Below are positions 4,729 through 8,895 of a stretch of 8,895 nucleotides of DNA, piece after piece; position 1 is the first letter of the stretch; each line of letters starts with the position of its first letter. This DNA is from Limisphaerales bacterium. Lineage in GTDB: Bacteria; Verrucomicrobiota; Verrucomicrobiae; Limisphaerales; UBA11358. A program made the translations under genes and the position numbers. The notes under the pieces are model-generated. The model saw only the letters and a program-made list of their open reading frames with translations. It was not told the origin of the DNA and did not search any database. Location of the stretch: the NCBI GenBank assembly GCA_003152145.1, contig PLZL01000257.1, positions 1,197 through 10,091 on the forward strand. Reading direction: 5' to 3'.

Positions 4729-6387
4729 ATGATTTTATTCAGACGCCATTTTCGCCCGCCCGCACTTCCCTTTGCCTTCAGCTTGATGCTGGCGGCGGCG
4801 GCGCACGGGCAAGTGATCGTTGAGCTCGGACAGAATTTCACAGGCAGCGGCAATTCCCAAACTTACATCACGCCGGCGGATGGCAACGGCGCGATCGGGC
4901 CGAAATATTTTGTCGAATTTATCAACGGCTCGTTCGCTGTCTATAACAAGACCAACGGCGCGCGGGTGCTGCGGATTACCGACACGAAATTCTGGAGCAA
5001 TGCGGGACCCGGAGGCAGTGGAGGCGGGCTGACCTTCGCGCCATCGGACGCGGTGAGCGACCCGCGCGTGATTTATGATCCGGCTTCGCAACGCTGGTTC
5101 GCCTCGCAGGTGGATTTCGACGGCGACGTGTCGGATCCTACTTTGGAATCAGACTATTATCTGCTCGCCGTTTCCGACAATGACGACCCGACCGGCGCGT
5201 GGCATGTATTTGCGTTCCTTGCCGACCCGGAATCGGGCAATTTCGCGGATTTCCCGACGCTCGGCTTGGATGCCAACGCCGTTTATCTGGCGGGTGACAT
5301 GTTTTACGGCGAGAACAATCCATTTGGAACGTCACTCACGATGATTCCGAAGGCGGATTTGCTGGCCAGCCCGCCGGACGTCGCCAATCGAGTTTTTTTC
5401 GGAACAATGACTTATGCGGACCGTGGTGCCGTGCTGCAGCCCGTCACATGCCTGGACGGCAGCAGCAGCGGAAACATCCTGGCGGCGGGCGACCTCGGAT
5501 ATGATTTTCAACCGCATTCCAATCTTGTGGCTTCCACCGTGCTCAATCCCGGCACTCCAAGTGCCACGCTCGCGCCGGCAACAAACATTTTCGTTGACGA
5601 TTACACCGTCCCGATCGACCCGACGCAACCCGACGGAACGGACACGCTCGCCGACAACGACGCGCGGTTCAGCGCCAGGGTTTATACCGTTGACGGCGTC
5701 ATTTTTGCCGTCCACAACATCGAAGTGAACGGGCATGCCGCGATCCGGTGGTATCGAATCAACGCGGCCAATTACGCCCTGCTTGAATCCGGCACCATAT
5801 TTGCGAAGAACCTGGACTTGTTTTATCCGTCCATCGCGGCGAACACGAACGGCGTCGTGGTCATCGGCTGCAACGGTTGCAGCATCAACACCTACATCAG
5901 CTCTTACGCCTGCGTCGGCCTGACAGAAAACGGCGTCACTACCTTCGGCATTCCGATTTTGCTCGCATCGGGCAGCGTCAATTACCACGACATTCACGAG
6001 CAGTCCGGTGGTGCCGTCGAAAGCCGCTGGGGCGATTACAGCACGGTCTCGGTTGACCCGTCCGACCCGACTCATTTCTGGACCATCCAAATGCTTCCAA
6101 TCTACGACAGCTCGCGTGGAAGCGGCGACCTGTGGCGGATGCAGATCACCGAGTTGATCACGAGCCTGCTGTCGCCGCAACTGACAATCGCGCTGTCGGG
6201 CACAAATGTGACGGTCTCCTGGCCATTCTTCGCATCGGGTTATCAACTTCAATCCACGACCAATTTGACGGCGGGTAGCGGCTGGTTGCCGGTCACACAG
6301 ACGCCATTCACCAATGGCAATGCGATTTCCATCGTCATTCCGATGGCCGGCCCGCAGGAATTTTTCCGGCTGGATCAAGGCCTATGA
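4729..6387 (+). CDS. Secreted beta-propeller-like protein with phylum-type C-terminal domain
   Basis: 552 residues. A signal peptide is evident: basic 'RRHFR', hydrophobic 'PFAFSLMLAAAA', likely cleavage near residue 25-28. The body has motifs of a widespread but uncharacterised family of exported proteins: 'DPRVIYDPASQRWFAS' (from 111), 'DFPTLGLDANAVYLAGDMF', 'NDARFSARVYTVDG' (from 310), 'YPSIAANTNGVVVIG' and 'RWGDYSTVSVDPSDPTHFWT' (from 433). The repeating Asp-rich strands suggest a beta-propeller. Residues about 484-552 ('GTNVTVSWPFFASGYQLQST' ... 'QEFFRLDQGL') form a small beta-sandwich seen at the end of many large secreted verrucomicrobial proteins, perhaps for attachment or export. Likely location: outside the cytoplasmic membrane. 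No catalytic residues can be named. ATG 4729 is chosen because the signal peptide starts there; the ribosome binding site is weak. Confidence 0.88.
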   Translation: MILFRRHFRPPALPFAFSLMLAAAAHGQVIVELGQNFTGSGNSQTYITPADGNGAIGPKYFVEFINGSFAVYNKTNGARVLRITDTKFWSNAGPGGSGGGLTFAPSDAVSDPRVIYDPASQRWFASQVDFDGDVSDPTLESDYYLLAVSDNDDPTGAWHVFAFLADPESGNFADFPTLGLDANAVYLAGDMFYGENNPFGTSLTMIPKADLLASPPDVANRVFFGTMTYADRGAVLQPVTCLDGSSSGNILAAGDLGYDFQPHSNLVASTVLNPGTPSATLAPATNIFVDDYTVPIDPTQPDGTDTLADNDARFSARVYTVDGVIFAVHNIEVNGHAAIRWYRINAANYALLESGTIFAKNLDLFYPSIAANTNGVVVIGCNGCSINTYISSYACVGLTENGVTTFGIPILLASGSVNYHDIHEQSGGAVESRWGDYSTVSVDPSDPTHFWTIQMLPIYDSSRGSGDLWRMQITELITSLLSPQLTIALSGTNVTVSWPFFASGYQLQSTTNLTAGSGWLPVTQTPFTNGNAISIVIPMAGPQEFFRLDQGL

Positions 6388-6411
6388 ACGGCGTTTTGAC
6401 GGCAGAACGAA

Positions 6412-6435
6412 CCGGCTGCCTTGCCGGAAAGTTTT
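6412..6435 (+). terminator. Possible terminator after the secreted-protein gene
   Basis: CCGGC (6412-6416), a 6-base loop and GCCGG (6423-6427) form a GC-rich stem, followed by AAAGTTTT. It starts 24 bases after the TGA at 6385-6387. The stem is short and the T-run interrupted, so it may be a weak terminator only. Confidence 0.4.
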
Positions 6436-6481
6436 ACTTGGGAAAAGAAAAAGCAAAATCAACCATCACGAACTTTGACAC

Positions 6482-6533
6482 GCGTGGCCGCCGTTGATTA
6501 AAGGTGGAAGAACTTTTGGGGAAACCTGACTAG
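6482..6533 (+). pseudogene. UbiD-family 3' remnant, copy 4, with internal deletion
   Basis: GCGTGGCCGCCGTTGATTAAA reads 'AWPPLIK', identical to the UbiD tail of the other copies. One base out of phase it continues as 'VEELLGKPD' with TAG at 6531-6533, matching 'VEELLK' of copy 1b. The part in between ('MDEAVKAK') is missing and the join is frameshifted, so this is clearly a decayed copy. It sits between the secreted protein and the Asp-box protein, on the same strand as both. Confidence 0.6.
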
Positions 6534-6580
6534 CCAAGGCAGGCATCGCACACCAACCTTAGGCTTCACTTTAGACAAGC

Positions 6581-6612
6581 TTGACATCAAAACGTTGAAG
6601 CAGGCATGTAAT
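6581..6612 (+). promoter_or_regulatory. Possible promoter of the Asp-box gene group
   Basis: A perfect -35 hexamer TTGACA lies at 6581-6586. The best -10-like sequence, TGTAAT (6607-6612), is 20 bases away, longer than the usual 16-18. The position, 54 bases before the ATG and after the decayed UbiD tail, is suitable. Low confidence. Confidence 0.3.
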
Positions 6613-6654
6613 GCCGAGAGCAAGTCAGGCAAAACACTCAAACGCAAATCAAAT

Positions 6655-6660
6655 AGGAGG
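6655..6660 (+). promoter_or_regulatory. Strong Shine-Dalgarno site (AGGAGG)
   Basis: AGGAGG followed by five bases and ATG 6666. It is the only full consensus ribosome binding site in the window and fixes the start of the Asp-box protein. It suggests this gene group is translated more strongly than its neighbours. Confidence 0.85.
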
Positions 6661-6665
6661 GAGTT

Positions 6666-7832
6666 ATGAGCAAGATCCGAGTCCTGGTCGGCACGAAAAA
6701 AGGCGCGTTCATCCTGACAGCGGATGGCGCGCGAAAGAAATGGAAGGTCAGCGGCCCGCATTTCGCCGGCTGGGAGATGTATCATCTCAAAGGTTCGCCC
6801 GCTGATCCGAATCGCATCTACGCGTCGCAAACGAGCGGCTGGTTCGGGCAGATCATCCAGCGTTCCGACGACGGCGGCAAGACCTGGAACACACCCGGCA
6901 GCGGCCCCGATGAATTGAAAAGCCCGGACGGCATGCCCAAAGGCGAGAGCAACAAATTTGTGTATGAAGGCGAGGCCGGCACGCACAAATGGTATGACGG
7001 CTCGCAACACCCGTGGGAGTTCAAACGCGTTTGGCATCTTGAACCGTCGCTGACCGACCCGGACACGGCCTACGCCGGCGTCGAGGACGCGGCGATTTTC
7101 AAAACTACGGACGGCGGCAAGACGTGGAAGGAACTTGCCGGATTACGCGGTGCGAAGGGAAATCTCTGGCAGCCGGGCGCGGGCGGCATGGCCGTGCATA
7201 CGATTCTGCTCGACCCGAAAAACGAGAAACGCATCTACGTCGCCATCTCCGCCGCCGGCGCTTTCCGCACCGACGACGGCGGCAAAACCTGGAAACCCAT
7301 CAATCGCGGATTGCATTCCAAATACGAGCTTCCCGATCCCGACGCGGAAGTCGGGCATTACGTCCATCGCATCGCCCTGCACCCGTCGCGGCCGGACGTG
7401 TTGTTCATGCAAAAACACTGGGACGTGTTGCGCACTGGCAACGCGGGCGAGCGATGGAGCGAGGTCAGCGGAAATCTGCCGTCCGACTTCGGCTTCCCGA
7501 TTGACGTTCACGCGCATGAGCCGGAGACCATTTACGTTGTGCCGATCAAGAGCGACTCGGAACATTTTCCGCCGGACGGAAAGTTGCGCGTTTATCGCAG
7601 CAAAACCGGCGGCAACGAATGGGAAGCGCTCACGAAAGGTCTGCCGCAAAAAGATTGCTACGTGAATGTGCTGCGAGACGCGATGGCCGTGGATTCACTT
7701 GAGCCTTGCGGCATTTATTTCGGCACGACCGGAGGTCAGGTTTATTGCTCCGCCAACAGCGGTAACTCATGGAACGCCATCGTCCGCGACTTGCCGGCGG
7801 TTTACTCCGTCGAAGTGCAAATCCTGCCATGA
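6666..7832 (+). CDS. Asp-box (BNR) beta-propeller protein, sialidase/sortilin-like fold
   Basis: 388 residues, no signal peptide, so probably cytoplasmic. Three clear Asp-boxes (S/T-x-D-x-G-x-T-W) are at 67-74 'SDDGGKTW', 148-154 'TDGGKTW' and 202-209 'TDDGGKTW'. Degenerate ones follow at 'RTGNAGERW', 'SKTGGNEW' and 'SANSGNSW'. They alternate with blade sequences such as '[20 protein letters not shown]' and '[11 protein letters not shown]', giving about six to seven blades. Asp-boxes occur in sialidases, sortilin/Vps10 and Ycf48-like assembly factors; they mark the fold and are not catalytic. I see no sialidase Arg triad with confidence, so an enzyme role is not claimed. The stop overlaps the next start (ATGA, 7829-7832), which ties it to the MoaD-like protein; I believe this pairing recurs in other bacteria. 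Start fixed by the AGGAGG site. Confidence 0.9.
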   Translation: MSKIRVLVGTKKGAFILTADGARKKWKVSGPHFAGWEMYHLKGSPADPNRIYASQTSGWFGQIIQRSDDGGKTWNTPGSGPDELKSPDGMPKGESNKFVYEGEAGTHKWYDGSQHPWEFKRVWHLEPSLTDPDTAYAGVEDAAIFKTTDGGKTWKELAGLRGAKGNLWQPGAGGMAVHTILLDPKNEKRIYVAISAAGAFRTDDGGKTWKPINRGLHSKYELPDPDAEVGHYVHRIALHPSRPDVLFMQKHWDVLRTGNAGERWSEVSGNLPSDFGFPIDVHAHEPETIYVVPIKSDSEHFPPDGKLRVYRSKTGGNEWEALTKGLPQKDCYVNVLRDAMAVDSLEPCGIYFGTTGGQVYCSANSGNSWNAIVRDLPAVYSVEVQILP

Positions 7833-8125
7833 TTCGCGTGGTGCTGCCATTTCATCTGCGCAACCTCGCGCGCGTGGACGGCGAGGTGGAGCTTGAAGTC
7901 GCCGAACCCGCCACGGTGAACGCCGTGCTGGATGCACTGGAGGCGCGTTATCCGATTTTGCGCGGGACGATTCGCGACCACGGCGCCTTGAAGCGCCGTC
8001 CATTCGTCCGCTTTTTTGCGTGCAAAGAAGATTTGTCACTCGAACCGCCGGAGACCCCATTGCCCGATGCAGTCGTGAGCGGCGCGAAACCGTTCCTCAT
8101 CGTGGGCGCGATGGCTGGCGGCTGA
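7829..8125 (+). CDS. MoaD/ThiS-like ubiquitin-fold protein with C-terminal Gly-Gly
   Basis: 98 residues. The N-terminal beta strand '[18 protein letters not shown]', then '[20 protein letters not shown]' (strand plus helix) and the end '[11 protein letters not shown]' are the pattern of MoaD/ThiS sulfur carriers. In these the terminal Gly-Gly is adenylated by an E1-like enzyme (MoeB/ThiF) and then carries sulfur as thiocarboxylate, or is joined to a target. The protein is somewhat longer than MoaD (about 80), with a loop containing '[17 protein letters not shown]'. No MoaE, ThiG or E1 gene is in the window, so molybdopterin or thiamine synthesis is not indicated; sulfur delivery or modification linked to the propeller protein is a guess. 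ATG 7829 overlaps the previous stop and has no ribosome binding site of its own, implying translational coupling. Confidence 0.87.
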   Translation: MIRVVLPFHLRNLARVDGEVELEVAEPATVNAVLDALEARYPILRGTIRDHGALKRRPFVRFFACKEDLSLEPPETPLPDAVVSGAKPFLIVGAMAGG

Positions 8126-8170
8126 TTTTTGAAAAATTTAAGCCATGCAAACCGACAGCCAACAAAACCT

Positions 8171-8707
8171 ATGCTTAACATAATTCTCATCGCCATCGCG
8201 GCCATCGTCGTTCTGTTCATCATCGTCGAGGCCATGCGACCAAATGTGTTCTGCGTCACACGATCCGCCGGCATTGCCGCACCGCCGGAAAAATTTTTCC
8301 CGCACGTCAACGATCTGCACAAATGGGAAGCGTGGTCGCCGTGGGCGAAAATGGATCCGTCGTGCAAGAATTCCTACGAGGGTTCGCCGGCCGGAATAAG
8401 TGCAATTTTCACCTGGGCCGGCAACAAAAAGGTCGGCGAAGGGCGGATGACGATCACCGAGAATCGTCCAGGCGAGCTGATTCGCATCAAACTGGAATTC
8501 TTTAAACCATTTAAAGCCACCAACACTGCCGAATTTACCTTCAAGCCCGAAGGCAATCAAACCGTCGTAACGTGGGGCATGCTTGGTAAAAATAATTTCA
8601 TGGGCAAGGCATTCGGTTTGATCATGAACTGTGACAAAATGGTCGGCGGCGATTTTGAAAAAGGGCTGACGGCGATGAAATCGGTGGTGGAAACGGCGCA
8701 ATCGTAA
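8171..8707 (+). CDS. Membrane-anchored SRPBCC (polyketide cyclase-like) protein
   Basis: 178 residues. A single N-terminal membrane helix ('MLNIILIAIAAIVVLFIIVE') is followed by an SRPBCC/START-like domain: 'RSAGIAAPPEKFFPHVNDLH' then 'KWEAWSPWAKMDP', typical of 'polyketide cyclase' family proteins with Trp-rich 'W..WSPW'. Later come 'GNKKVGEGRMTITENRPGEL' and 'NTAEFTFKPEGNQTVVTWGM', ending in a long helix ('FEKGLTAMKSVVE'). The fold binds hydrophobic ligands in a cavity; no reaction can be assigned. ATG 8171 is preferred because the membrane helix starts there; an upstream TTG at 8129 would add 14 polar residues. It lies 45 bases after the MoaD-like gene and may share its transcript. It ends with two in-frame stops (TAATAA). 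Confidence 0.87.
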   Translation: MLNIILIAIAAIVVLFIIVEAMRPNVFCVTRSAGIAAPPEKFFPHVNDLHKWEAWSPWAKMDPSCKNSYEGSPAGISAIFTWAGNKKVGEGRMTITENRPGELIRIKLEFFKPFKATNTAEFTFKPEGNQTVVTWGMLGKNNFMGKAFGLIMNCDKMVGGDFEKGLTAMKSVVETAQS

Positions 8708-8775
8708 TAACGGAATCAGAACAGAAAACGACAGCCTCCGATTCGTCAACCCTTCCGGTTCGGGAGCGACAATTT

Positions 8776-8802
8776 GCCGGCTCAAACTTTTCCCGGCTTT
8801 TC
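8776..8802 (+). terminator. Possible weak terminator
   Basis: GCCGG (8776-8780), a 12-base loop and CCGGC (8793-8797) are followed by TTTTC. The stem is short and the loop long. It lies about 70 bases after the last gene, a suitable place to end that transcript. Confidence 0.3.
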
Positions 8803-8867
8803 ATTTGAGACTCGTTGCCTCGTCTCCTACTTTCAACGGCAGGCGATGGTGCGCGCATAAAACTGAA

Positions 8868-8895
8868 ATGACCGACCAAACCAGCGACTCAAATC
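8868..8895 (+). CDS. Possible start of a further gene (cut by window edge)
   Basis: ATG 8868 opens a frame 'MTDQTSDSN' that runs off the window. No ribosome binding site is visible upstream, and nine residues are too few to recognise. Listed only because a gene is expected here after 160 bases of non-coding sequence. Confidence 0.3.

Noticed and set aside
5332..6378. Long minus-strand open frame (348 codons) opposite the secreted-protein gene
   Set aside because: Its translation is Arg/Val/Asp-rich without any recognisable motif, and the plus-strand frame has a signal peptide and family motifs. It is a GC-rich antisense shadow.
6666..7832. Sialidase enzyme
   Set aside because: Asp-boxes show the propeller fold only; the Arg triad and Tyr/Glu pair could not be identified, and there is no signal peptide.
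7829..8125. MoaD of molybdopterin synthesis
   Set aside because: No MoaE or other moa gene is present and the protein is longer than MoaD; only the fold and the GG end are supported, so no gene symbol is given.
8138..8785. Minus-strand open frame (215 codons) opposite the SRPBCC gene
   Set aside because: No domain pattern, and the plus strand encodes a clear membrane helix and SRPBCC motifs.
1..8895. tRNA or rRNA genes
   Set aside because: No cloverleaf with a TTCGANTC-type T arm or conserved rRNA stretch was seen by eye in the intergenic parts; a covariance search was not possible.

Overview
The window looks like chromosomal DNA from a member of the Verrucomicrobiota, probably a soil or freshwater Pedosphaera/Limisphaerales-like lineage. 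The clues are the fairly high GC content, a secreted protein ending in the 'GYQLQSTTNL...EFFRL' C-terminal domain that I associate with that phylum, a TMTC-like membrane protein with a TPR tail, and mostly weak Shine-Dalgarno sites. This assignment is an inference; there is no rRNA or marker gene here.

Region 1 (1-2969) is a tandem duplication. The 3' end of a TPR protein gene (1-327) is followed by a complete paralogue (645-2732), a GT-C-fold/TMTC-like polytopic membrane protein with four regular 34-residue TPRs and a degenerate C-terminal part. Each copy is followed by a short, non-functional remnant of the 3' end of a UbiD-family decarboxylase gene.

Region 2 (2970-4026) holds a VapB/VapC-type toxin-antitoxin pair (3008-3262 and 3256-3696) with a dyad directly at the antitoxin start. 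It is followed by a third UbiD tail fused to the remnant of an unrecognised protein.

Region 3 (4071-6387) has a small cupin on the minus strand, a 223-base divergent intergenic region, and a 552-residue secreted protein on the plus strand.

Region 4 (6388-8707) begins with another decayed UbiD tail. It then has a compact gene group: an Asp-box (BNR) beta-propeller protein with the only strong Shine-Dalgarno site in the window, a MoaD/ThiS-like ubiquitin-fold protein ending in Gly-Gly that overlaps it by ATGA, and a membrane-anchored SRPBCC-fold protein. A further gene may start at the right edge (8868).

The most unusual feature is the set of at least five UbiD C-terminal tails, all on the plus strand and all between genes. 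They keep a well conserved core ('GIDATKKIPGEGFKR') while their ends have diverged or carry frameshifting deletions. Two of them carry, at the same codon position, a 36-nt in-frame insert whose ends form an inverted repeat. This resembles in principle the small palindromic elements known to insert into reading frames in Rickettsia. The second point of interest is the propeller plus GG-tailed ubiquitin-like pair, whose function I cannot name.
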